Source of the DNA: CAYNRA01 sp046293395
GTDB lineage: Bacteria > Bacteroidota > Bacteroidia > Cytophagales > Spirosomataceae
Assembly (NCBI GenBank): GCA_046293395.1
Contig: JBKBOU010000001.1
Location: forward strand, 744,001 to 808,000
Direction: 5' to 3'
DNA: 64,000 bases
In this document: positions 17,853-25,775 of the stretch, one piece after another
Numbering within the stretch: the stretch's first letter is position 1
Layout: each line of letters opens with the position of its first letter
Notes under the pieces: model-generated
The model's input: only the letters and a program-made list of their open reading frames with translations
Told to the model about the DNA's origin: nothing
Databases searched by the model: none
Made by a program: the position numbers and the translations under genes

Positions 17853-18529
17853 TCTTCTTTCAAGAAATAGCCCATACCTGTTTTCGTATGAATGAGCTTC
17901 GTAGTAAAATCTTTATCAATTTTTTTCCGGAGAAAATTAATATATACTTCAATAATATTGAGGCTTTTCTCTGGATTTTGGTCCCAAACTTTTTCAGCCA
18001 ACTCCCCTTTAGAGATAACACGGCCTTTGTTTTTAATCAGATATTCGAGAAGTAAAAACTCTTTCGGTGTCAATTCAATCAATTGACCGTCTCTTGTGAC
18101 AACTTTTGATTCCAAGTTGATGGTCAATCCATTGATAGAAATCGATTGGCTTGTTTCTTGCGAAACACCACTTTTTCGTTTAAGCAATACCTGCACACGC
18201 GCCAGAAGCTCTCTAAAGTCAAATGGTTTGACGATGTAATCATCAGCCCCTTTGTCGAACCCAAGAATTTTATCTTCTGTTTCGCCGAGAGCAGTAAGCA
18301 TAATAATCGGAATTTCTGTGTTTTTTTCGCGCACTTTTTGGCAAACTTCATACCCATTCATGACGGGCATGTTCAAATCCAGGATAATGAGGTCAAAATG
18401 ACCAGAAAGGGCAAACCGAAGCCCAATTTGTCCATCGTACGCAATTTCTGATGAGAACCCTTTTTCTTCCAAGCCTTTTTGTATGTTTTGTGCGATGCGT
18501 TGGTCGTCTTCGACAATTAAAATTTTCAT
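17849..18529 (-). CDS. OmpR/PhoB-family response regulator
   Basis: A 226-residue two-domain regulator. The receiver domain has the acidic pocket EDD (7-9), phospho-acceptor Asp51 in IILDLNMPVMNGYE, and a conserved Lys in DDYIVKPFDF. The C-terminal winged-helix DNA-binding domain includes LTPKEFLLLEYLIKNKGRV and VYINFLRKKID. It is translationally coupled on both sides: its start overlaps the symporter stop (ATGA at 18526-18529) and its stop overlaps the kinase start. The coupling suggests that the two-component system monitors or controls the transported solute. Confidence 0.96.
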   Translation of the reverse strand: MKILIVEDDQRIAQNIQKGLEEKGFSSEIAYDGQIGLRFALSGHFDLIILDLNMPVMNGYEVCQKVREKNTEIPIIMLTALGETEDKILGFDKGADDYIVKPFDFRELLARVQVLLKRKSGVSQETSQSISINGLTINLESKVVTRDGQLIELTPKEFLLLEYLIKNKGRVISKGELAEKVWDQNPEKSLNIIEVYINFLRKKIDKDFTTKLIHTKTGMGYFLKEE

Positions 18530-20223
18530 TCCGAGATTCGTTTAGAGAAAAATACACGTTGGAAAATCCAACTCAAACCTAAAACCAAGCCACACCCTAT
18601 CGGATTGAGCCACAAGAAAGCAACCAAGTCTAAGTACCAAATAGCAATTATCAAAACTTGGGAGACAATGGCGCCGTAGAAGACAGCATTTCCTTTGATT
18701 TTCTTTGCGTAAAAGGCTGTCAGAAAAATACCAAGAATCACACCGTAAAACCACGAGCCTAAAATATTAACCAGCTCAATCATGCTGTTTCCGAGTTGGT
18801 GCGCAAATTGGGCAACAAAAATACAGAAAATACCCCAGAGAACCGTTGCTGTTTTAGAGGCTTTGAGCTCTTCCCAGTCGGTCAGTTTGCCTTTGGCTTT
18901 TTTATAAACATCTAAAACAGAACTAGCAGCAAGCGAATTATAAGCCGAAGCGACAGACGCCATAGAAGCTGAAAAAATAACAGCAATTAAAACTCCAATC
19001 AAGCCTTTGGGCAGATAATCGAGGATAAATCGGAGGAATATATAATTTACATCGTTCGTATCACTTGCTGGATTTACCTTTTTGGCTAACTTGGCTACCT
19101 CCTCTTTTAGGGAAGCCGCCTGACCGGAAAGCTCGTCAAGACCTTTTTGAATTACGGATATCTTCGGCGCATCGTTTGCTTGAGAAGCAGCGTGTAAAGC
19201 ATACATTTTTTCTTTTTTATCCGCATATACTGCCTTATGCTTTGCTTTTAATACTTCGTACTCTTGTTTATACACCGAGTTCTCTACGGTTGTTCCAATG
19301 GTTTCATTGAAAAAAACGGGCGGCGTATTGAACTGATAATAAACAAATACCAAAATGCCGAGCAATAGAATGGAGAACTGCATCGGAATTTTAAGCAAGC
19401 CGTTCATCATTAAACCGAGCCGACTTTCGCGGATGGAGCTGCCCGTAATGTACCTACCAACCTGAGATTGGTCTGTACCGAAATAAGACAATTGCAAGAA
19501 AAAACCTCCCAATAGTCCTGACCACACATTATATCTTTCTTGTGGATTAAACGTAAAATCAACAACTTCCATTTTATCTGCATGACCTGCTAAAACCAGC
19601 GAGTCAATAAATCCAATTTCTGGAGGAAGTAATTTGACAATCATGTATCCCGCAAAAACCAAACTAGAAGTCACGATGAGCATTTGTTGCAAATGGGAAT
19701 ACGAAATCGCTTTAGTTCCACCAATAGTCGCATACGTAAGTACGATACTTCCCATAAAAATATTGGTATAGAGAATGTCCCAACCGAAAATAGTGGAAAG
19801 AATGATGGACGGTGCGTAAATGGAAATACCTGTGGAGAGACCACGTTGAAGTAAAAAAAGGAGGGATGTAAAAATGCGTACACGTACGCCAAAGCGCTCT
19901 TCTAAAAACTCGTAGGCAGTAAATACTTTCAAACGCTGAAAAATTGGGATGAACGTAATGCTCAAAACAATCATGGCTAGAGGCAAACCGAAATAAAATT
20001 GAACGAAGCCCATTCCACTTGTAAATGCTTGCCCAGGTGCCGACAAAAAAGTGATGGAGCTGGCTTGCGTCGCCATCACAGAAAAACCTACGTGATACCA
20101 AGGAAGTGACTTATTACCAAGGAGATAGCCGTCAATATCTTTGTCATTTCTGTTTTTATACAAACCATACAAAAAAATAAACGCGAGCGTTACCGCCATG
20201 ACTACCCAGTCCAATGTACTCAT
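18526..20223 (-). CDS. Sodium:solute symporter (SSS family)
   Basis: A 565-residue inner-membrane transporter of the SSS family with about 13 predicted spans. Family signs are the start LDWVVMAVTLAFIFLYGLY, the YLLGNKSLPWYHVGFSVMATQASSITFLS region (split between two spans) and the sodium-site region IFSASMASVASAYNSLAASS. Between two spans there is a charged insert of about 85 residues, rich in Lys, Glu and Ala and likely helical (about 307-385). The substrate is unknown. Upstream it is coupled to a 36-residue membrane peptide, and downstream to the response regulator, both through ATGA overlaps. Confidence 0.93.
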   Translation of the reverse strand: MSTLDWVVMAVTLAFIFLYGLYKNRNDKDIDGYLLGNKSLPWYHVGFSVMATQASSITFLSAPGQAFTSGMGFVQFYFGLPLAMIVLSITFIPIFQRLKVFTAYEFLEERFGVRVRIFTSLLFLLQRGLSTGISIYAPSIILSTIFGWDILYTNIFMGSIVLTYATIGGTKAISYSHLQQMLIVTSSLVFAGYMIVKLLPPEIGFIDSLVLAGHADKMEVVDFTFNPQERYNVWSGLLGGFFLQLSYFGTDQSQVGRYITGSSIRESRLGLMMNGLLKIPMQFSILLLGILVFVYYQFNTPPVFFNETIGTTVENSVYKQEYEVLKAKHKAVYADKKEKMYALHAASQANDAPKISVIQKGLDELSGQAASLKEEVAKLAKKVNPASDTNDVNYIFLRFILDYLPKGLIGVLIAVIFSASMASVASAYNSLAASSVLDVYKKAKGKLTDWEELKASKTATVLWGIFCIFVAQFAHQLGNSMIELVNILGSWFYGVILGIFLTAFYAKKIKGNAVFYGAIVSQVLIIAIWYLDLVAFLWLNPIGCGLVLGLSWIFQRVFFSKRISE

Positions 20224-20330
20224 GAGAATAGCTGAGTTAGGTAACTAAATAGTATAATTTGTACAATCAAAACGAGTGAAAGAGCTATGTACCATTTTAT
20301 CCAGTACTTGTTTTCTTCTTTTTGGGTCAT
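20220..20330 (-). CDS. 36-residue single-span membrane peptide, likely symporter accessory subunit
   Basis: This short gene was found by translating the gap by hand. It runs from the ATG at 20330 to the TGA at 20220-20222. The peptide has a charged start (MTQKEENKYWIKW) and one hydrophobic span (YIALSLVLIVQIILFSYL), ending TQLFS. Its TGA overlaps the symporter ATG as ATGA, and its start is 4 nt after the stop of the PorW/SprE-like gene, so it fits exactly in an operon. Small single-span partners of sodium:solute symporters are known in other bacteria (for example DUF4212-type subunits); by position and shape this is a likely counterpart. Function is inference. Confidence 0.75.
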   Translation of the reverse strand: MTQKEENKYWIKWYIALSLVLIVQIILFSYLTQLFS

Positions 20331-20334
20331 TATT

Positions 20335-22461
20335 TTAAGGTGTTTGGGTCATTATTTTTTGCCTTGTTTGCACGTCTTCAAGAAGTGGACTTGTCGAGTA
20401 ATACGCTATAAAATCTTGAATCGCCTGTTTATATGTAGTTAAGTTCCCACTTTTAGCAAGCAACAAAATCCGTAAATAGGCTAATTTATCTTGCATTTGC
20501 GTACCTACGTATTTGTAATAATCTAGTTCCATTTGTTGCAATGCGCGCTCATTTTCCCCTTTTTCGAACAGAACATACATTTGCTGATATGCTTGTATCG
20601 CTTCTTCTTCTGAACCTACACCGGTTCCTTTTGAGTCCATTGCCGCTTGCCGAGCAAAAATAGATTCCGGATATTTGGATGTCAAAAGTTGCTGGTATTT
20701 TTGCTTTTCGTTTGTCAACAAACTTAAAAAATAGAGTACTTCTGCTTCGTGGGCGGATTCTGGAAAAAGTACCAGATGTTCCTCAAAAGTTTGCTTTGCT
20801 AAAGCAAGTTCATTGAACTGAAAACGGTAAATTTTACCCAATTGATAATACGCTTCTTCTTGTTTTTGCTTACTTGCCGCCAACTGTTCTGGCGTTTTGG
20901 GCAAACTTTTCTCCAACTCTTGGCGTCTACCTACATACAACGCCATAATCTCTGTTTCTTTTTCACTTCTTTGCTCCGAAGGAAGCGGCAAATTACGGGC
21001 AAAAGTAGGCGATGCTACGGTATCTTTTTTCAACTGAAAGCTAATTCCACCCATATCTTTGTCCTTTCTTCGCCAATTATCTTCCAGTAAACGAGAGCCC
21101 CAAATACCTAGAAAAGCCACTTTGTCTTTCGCCATTTGAATGGGGTCAACGAGGGCAAAACGAACTCCATTTTTAGGTAAATTTCCAGCTGACGAAGTTG
21201 TTTTTCGCGCTTCTTTTTCCTTTAATTCAGTTTCAACCAGTTGCCGGACAATTTCATCTACCCGCTCCACAGGATATGTAGCTAGGCGTTGCAAACTGTC
21301 TTCTTTTTCAATGATGGTAATGAAACGAACGGCATCTTCAAGCGATTTCGCCTTAGAAACCAAGGTTGAGTAGGATGGATTTTGAGGTGAAACTACCACC
21401 AAAGCACTATCATAGTATTTTTTTGCTTGCGGATAATCTTGCCACTCGTCAAACAGCAAGTCGGCAATAGCTAAGTAGGAATTTCCCTTTTGGTTTATAT
21501 CTGAAACAGAGGAAGCCACAGATTTTTTGTAATAAGCCAAGGCTTTGGACCAATCTTCTTCATTTTCTGCTAATTCACCTAATTTGTAATATACTTGGTC
21601 TTTCACGGTTTCATTCCGCCGGTCTGCAACCAATTTTTCGATGTTTTTTTGAATAGATTTATCTCTACTTTTACTGTAAATCATGGCGTTTATATTTGCT
21701 TGAAAACGCATCGCGTAGGGAACAGGCATTTTAGCGATTTCATCAAAGCGAGCATAGGCCAAATCTGTCCGACCGAGTAACTCGTACATTTGTCCAGAAA
21801 TATACAGTAACCTGCCTTTTCGGAAAGATTTGGGAAGCGAGGGAAGAACTTCATCTAGTAAGGCAGCAGACACCGCAATTTGTCCGAGCTTTTGTTGAAA
21901 GTACGCTTCAGTAAGCAAAAAAGCAGGAATATTTTCTTTTGATAAACTACTTTTTTTCAGGATTTCAGATACTTGTCGCGCGGTATTCAGGTCATTGGCT
22001 TCGATGTATGCACGAAATAATCCGGTCAATGCTTTTTGTTGAATATTTACGTCGTTTGTCAAGCCATTCACATATTTATACACATCAATTGCTTCAGAAT
22101 ACAAGCCTTTTTGCAGACGAGCATCCGCTAATAAAAGATAAGATGGATAGAGGAAACGGGTATTTGAATGTCTTTCAGCGACCAATGAAGTCATTTTAAT
22201 CGCTACATCGTAATGATTTTTTACAGCGCTTGTTGTGATAGAGTCTGCGGGAAAGAAAATAGGCAAGAGTTTCGAATAATCTTCAATGAGCGTATCTTCA
22301 AGGACTTGCTGTGCAAAATCCATGTTTTGTTTTGCCAATAAATACGCATTGTATTTGGCATTCAATCCATGCCAGACCTTACTTGTTGGACTATTACTAA
22401 ACTGCGAACAACCACTCAATCCGAGAAAAAAGAAAAACAATAAATAGTTAAATCGAGACAT
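20335..22461 (-). CDS. TPR lipoprotein, PorW/SprE-like (gliding / type IX secretion)
   Basis: A 708-residue lipoprotein with a lipobox (LGLSGC) near residue 18, followed by many tetratricopeptide-like helical repeats (for example AIDVYKYVNGL, ALAYYKKSVASS, AKQTFEEHLVLFPESAHEAEVLY). Layout and early motifs (KVWHGLNAKYNAYLLAKQNMDFA; YPSYLLLADARLQKGLYSEA, split in two runs) match PorW of Porphyromonas and SprE of Flavobacterium, outer-membrane lipoproteins needed for type IX secretion and gliding. It is the first of several closely packed minus-strand genes leading to the symporter. No other type IX gene is in the window, so the identification rests on sequence resemblance alone. Confidence 0.75.
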   Translation of the reverse strand: MSRFNYLLFFFFLGLSGCSQFSNSPTSKVWHGLNAKYNAYLLAKQNMDFAQQVLEDTLIEDYSKLLPIFFPADSITTSAVKNHYDVAIKMTSLVAERHSNTRFLYPSYLLLADARLQKGLYSEAIDVYKYVNGLTNDVNIQQKALTGLFRAYIEANDLNTARQVSEILKKSSLSKENIPAFLLTEAYFQQKLGQIAVSAALLDEVLPSLPKSFRKGRLLYISGQMYELLGRTDLAYARFDEIAKMPVPYAMRFQANINAMIYSKSRDKSIQKNIEKLVADRRNETVKDQVYYKLGELAENEEDWSKALAYYKKSVASSVSDINQKGNSYLAIADLLFDEWQDYPQAKKYYDSALVVVSPQNPSYSTLVSKAKSLEDAVRFITIIEKEDSLQRLATYPVERVDEIVRQLVETELKEKEARKTTSSAGNLPKNGVRFALVDPIQMAKDKVAFLGIWGSRLLEDNWRRKDKDMGGISFQLKKDTVASPTFARNLPLPSEQRSEKETEIMALYVGRRQELEKSLPKTPEQLAASKQKQEEAYYQLGKIYRFQFNELALAKQTFEEHLVLFPESAHEAEVLYFLSLLTNEKQKYQQLLTSKYPESIFARQAAMDSKGTGVGSEEEAIQAYQQMYVLFEKGENERALQQMELDYYKYVGTQMQDKLAYLRILLLAKSGNLTTYKQAIQDFIAYYSTSPLLEDVQTRQKIMTQTP

Positions 22462-22467
22462 ATTCTT

Positions 22468-23226
22468 TCATTTATACATACTTGAGAAAGCCGGTAATGC
22501 CGCTTGGCCATACCTGTAACCTAACTCAAAAATTTCTTTTGCTTTTGCCAAACTTAATCCATCGTATTGGATAATTTCTGTTGGCTCGATAGCTATATCA
22601 CATTGCCGTAATTTATCGTTGGATTGCTTGCTGACGGTCAAGTAAAAACTTTTCATCAAAATATCTTTGGCAGAACCCAGCGGAAGTTCATTTCCGACGG
22701 GCGTTACGTTAATTCCAACCAAAATATCGCATGTCCCTTGTAGCGGTTCAATCGGGAAATTATTTAAGACACCTCCATCAATATAAGTTTTATTTCCCAT
22801 TTGTATGGGTTCGAAAATACCTGGAAGGCAGCAAGAAGCCAAAATGGGAGTTATCAATTCACCCGAAGAAAAGTAATCTGCTTGCCCATCTGATAAATTC
22901 GTCGCACAAACGGTTAATGGAATTTGCAGTTTTTCAAATTGATTGTGCGGAATGTATTCGTGCAAAAGTTCATTTACTTTTGAAAACGAAAAAAGCCCAA
23001 AACGGTTAAATGCCAACTTCAAATAGTTACGGATTCCTTTTGCAAGGATGAGGTCAAAAATATAATCTGGACTATAACCCGCTGATAATAAACCACCTAC
23101 TAGCGCACCAGCACTTGTACCAGAGATACAGTCTGGGTGAATCCCCTCTTCTGCTAAGGCTTTGACTGCGCCTAAGTGAGCAAAGCCTCTCGCGCCACCT
23201 CCTGAAAGTACAAAACCTATTTTCAT
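22468..23226 (-). CDS. Patatin-like phospholipase (RssA type)
   Basis: A 252-residue cytoplasmic-looking patatin. The oxyanion-hole motif GGGARGFAHLG lies at about 9-19, the nucleophile elbow GTSAGALVGG carries the catalytic Ser (about 42), and the catalytic Asp is in YIDGGVLNNFP. It should hydrolyse acyl esters such as phospholipids. It ends 6 nt before the PorW/SprE-like gene on the same strand, so the two are probably co-transcribed. Confidence 0.92.
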   Translation of the reverse strand: MKIGFVLSGGGARGFAHLGAVKALAEEGIHPDCISGTSAGALVGGLLSAGYSPDYIFDLILAKGIRNYLKLAFNRFGLFSFSKVNELLHEYIPHNQFEKLQIPLTVCATNLSDGQADYFSSGELITPILASCCLPGIFEPIQMGNKTYIDGGVLNNFPIEPLQGTCDILVGINVTPVGNELPLGSAKDILMKSFYLTVSKQSNDKLRQCDIAIEPTEIIQYDGLSLAKAKEIFELGYRYGQAALPAFSSMYK

Positions 23227-23270
23227 CTTTTTTCGAAATAATTTTACGAAGCCGTACTCAATTTTAACGA

Positions 23271-24122
23271 TTACACCCCAAAAAAGTGTCTAAAATCACC
23301 CAAATCTTTCGCCCGAAATCCCTTTTCAGTCTGTTGAATTGTTGCCATGTCATACAGCGGGTCGTGGTCAAAACAGACAATTATCTCTTCATCCGTAATT
23401 CTTTGAAGCAATGCTTCTTTTTCGAGCATCGTCTGAACAGGGCGAATGTCGTATCCCATCACATACGGAATATGAATATGCGCATGAGAAGGAATGGTAT
23501 CCGCAATGAACAAAATAGATTTTTCTCGGTAAGTTAAAAGAGGCATAATCATTTTTTCCGTATGCCCATCTGCCAAAAGATAACTGATTTGTTCTCCCCA
23601 CGGATTTTCTACTTTATCCACGAAAAAAAGCTGTTCTGCTTGTGCAATGGGTTGAATGTTTTCCGTTAAAAAAGTGGCTTTTTCCCGTGCATTTGGTTGA
23701 ATAGCTGAAGCGTAGTGCGCGCTATGTGTCCAGTATTTTGCATTGGGACAGACTAATTCGAAGGTAGTTTTATCCGCTGACCACTGTACAGCACCGCCGC
23801 AATGGTCAAAATGAAGATGAGAAAGAATGACATCTGTGACTTCATTGGGCGAATAACCCGCTTGCTGAATGGCATCTCTAAGCGAAACTGTTTGAGAACG
23901 TTGGTAAAAATTCAACCATTTTTCTGGTTGCTTGTCGCCCATTCCTGTATCAATCAAAATGAGTCGCTTACCAGTATTGACCAGAAGGCAGCGCATTTGC
24001 CAATTGCAGAGATTATTTTCATCTGCGGGGATTTGTTTTTGCCAGATTGTCTTGGGCACAACTCCAAACATCGCCCCTCCATCTAATTTAAAGTAACCCG
24101 TTTGTAGAACATGAATTTGCAT
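23271..24122 (-). CDS. MBL-fold metallohydrolase
   Basis: A 283-residue metallo-beta-lactamase-fold enzyme with the metal-binding motif SHLHFDHCGG, an upstream LIDTGMG, a later His in LADGHTEKM and an Asp in LFIADTIPSHAH. The overall pattern resembles the AHL-lactonase/quorum-quenching group and related hydrolases in Bacteroidota, but the substrate cannot be assigned. It lies 44 nt upstream of the patatin gene on the same strand. No signal peptide is present. Confidence 0.88.
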   Translation of the reverse strand: MQIHVLQTGYFKLDGGAMFGVVPKTIWQKQIPADENNLCNWQMRCLLVNTGKRLILIDTGMGDKQPEKWLNFYQRSQTVSLRDAIQQAGYSPNEVTDVILSHLHFDHCGGAVQWSADKTTFELVCPNAKYWTHSAHYASAIQPNAREKATFLTENIQPIAQAEQLFFVDKVENPWGEQISYLLADGHTEKMIMPLLTYREKSILFIADTIPSHAHIHIPYVMGYDIRPVQTMLEKEALLQRITDEEIIVCFDHDPLYDMATIQQTEKGFRAKDLGDFRHFFGV

Positions 24123-24263
24123 TGTTTTTGGCTTGAATGATGAATTTGCGTGTCATTGTTAATGAATAGATAACCGTTTTTACGGGGAGAAAGCCTAAAA
24201 AAACACGATTTTTGCACTATGATTTGATAGTTACATCATCTCGGTTTAGTTTAGGTTATGTTC

Positions 24264-24300
24264 AAATCTCCACACACCGTTGGCGTGTGGAGATTTTTTA
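24264..24300. terminator. Terminator hairpin downstream of fabV
   Basis: 12-bp perfect stem (24264-24275 with 24285-24296) and 9-nt loop. It is followed by T6 on the plus strand and preceded by AAA, giving a shorter T-run for the minus-strand fabV transcript that ends here. Confidence 0.7.
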
Positions 24301-24304
24301 TGAA

Positions 24305-25495
24305 TTAGACCAAACCTGGCACTTGAACGTCTTCAGCGGTTTCGGCTTCATAATTTACACCATCCCACTCAAAACCGAATAATTGATAGAAATCCGAACG
24401 ATAACCTGCCAAATCGCCAAGAATTGGAAGATTTTCCGTGGTTGCTTGTTCCCAAAGCATCGCTACTTCTGCTTGCACGTCTTCTCTCATTTCCCAGTCA
24501 TCGATGCGTACTCTTCCTTGTTCGTCTGTAGGAATTTCTCCTTCTGTATAAAGTCTATCCGCGAATAAACGTTGAATTTGTTCGATGCAACCTTCGTGCA
24601 ATCCTTTCTCTTTCATTACTTTGTATAGTAGAGAGATGTAAAGAGGAATAACAGGAATAGCAGAACTTGCTTGCGTTACCAATGCTTTGTTTACAGAAAC
24701 TACTGCCTTTCCGTTTAGGGAAGCCAACTGAGCTGTGATGGTTTCAGCAGTTGCTTCCAAATGGTCTTTTGCCCGGCCAATTGTACCTTTTCTATAAACG
24801 GGTTCTGTCAGTGCAGGCCCAATATATGAATACGCGACAGTCTTTACGCCTTCTGCCAAAACACCCGCAGCTTGCAAGTCTTGCATCCAAAACTGCCAAT
24901 CTTCGCCCCCCATGACTGTCACGGTATTGTCAATATCTTCTTGGTTGCATGGTTCAATCGTTACTTGAGTGACATTTCCTGTATGGAAATCCACTGTTTT
25001 ATTACTGAAAACTTGACCAATTGGTTTCAGAACGGAATTATGCGTCACACCTGTTTTGGGATGAACCCTTCTTGGTGATGCCACGCTGTATATTACTAAA
25101 TCAATTTTACCTAAATCTGCTTTGATTAATTCAATGGTTTTCTGTTTGATTTCATCCGAGAAGGCATCTCCATTGATACTTTTGGCATATAAACCAGCCT
25201 CGTGCGCTTTTTTCTCAAAGGCGGCAGAATTATACCAACCAGCAGAACCTGTTTTCCCTGGCGAGGAAGGTTTCTCGAAGAAAACACCGATAGTTGCAGC
25301 ACCCGAACCAAAAGCACTTGTAATGCGTGAAGCCAATCCAAAACCCGTAGAAGCACCAATGACCAAAACATTTTTTGCGCCGTCAATTGCGCCTTTTTCT
25401 TTGACATAATCAATTTGCTTCTGGACATGCGCCGCGCAACCATCTGGATGTGCTGTTAAACAGATAAATCCACGTACTCGAGGAGAAATAATCAT
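24305..25495 (-). CDS. fabV: Enoyl-ACP / trans-2-enoyl-CoA reductase FabV
   Basis: A 396-residue enzyme of the FabV/TER family, an NAD(P)H-dependent reductase of trans-2-enoyl thioesters. Motifs are the start IISPRVRGFICLTAHP, the extended Rossmann loop VIGASTGFGLASRI, SVASPRRVHPKTG, and the Tyr-x8-Lys site in the YSYIGPALTEPVYRKGTIG region. Length is normal for FabV, larger than FabI. In fatty-acid synthesis it catalyses the last step of each elongation round; FabV enzymes are known to resist triclosan. No other fab gene is adjacent. Confidence 0.96.
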   Translation of the reverse strand: MIISPRVRGFICLTAHPDGCAAHVQKQIDYVKEKGAIDGAKNVLVIGASTGFGLASRITSAFGSGAATIGVFFEKPSSPGKTGSAGWYNSAAFEKKAHEAGLYAKSINGDAFSDEIKQKTIELIKADLGKIDLVIYSVASPRRVHPKTGVTHNSVLKPIGQVFSNKTVDFHTGNVTQVTIEPCNQEDIDNTVTVMGGEDWQFWMQDLQAAGVLAEGVKTVAYSYIGPALTEPVYRKGTIGRAKDHLEATAETITAQLASLNGKAVVSVNKALVTQASSAIPVIPLYISLLYKVMKEKGLHEGCIEQIQRLFADRLYTEGEIPTDEQGRVRIDDWEMREDVQAEVAMLWEQATTENLPILGDLAGYRSDFYQLFGFEWDGVNYEAETAEDVQVPGLV

Positions 25496-25680
25496 ACTTT
25501 TTTATGAATTAGTAAATAATAAATACAAACATCTGTGCCCTCCTGCAAGCAAGGAAGAACCATTTGCAGAATATTTGCTAGATTTTTGAACTACAAAGTA
25601 AGGAAAGATTTTTGTTCCGTTGGCGGATTGACCCAAAATCTTGTATGCTACACCCAAAATTATTGACTGAAAACACTTCT

Positions 25681-25694
25681 TATTTGTACAAATA
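25681..25694. promoter_or_regulatory. 14-bp perfect palindrome upstream of susC (pair 2)
   Basis: TATTTGTACAAATA is a perfect palindrome centred about 88 nt before the susC start. It has the size and symmetry of a dimeric regulator's binding site. The rest of the 280-bp fabV-susC gap is AT-rich, with no other feature that I can support. Function is inferred from symmetry and position only. Confidence 0.35.
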
Positions 25695-25775
25695 CAAGAC
25701 CATTTATAAAAAAAATTAGGAAGTAATGCCTACTTTTTAATAAAATTGTATTTTAATCTAAACCTAGAAGAAGAT

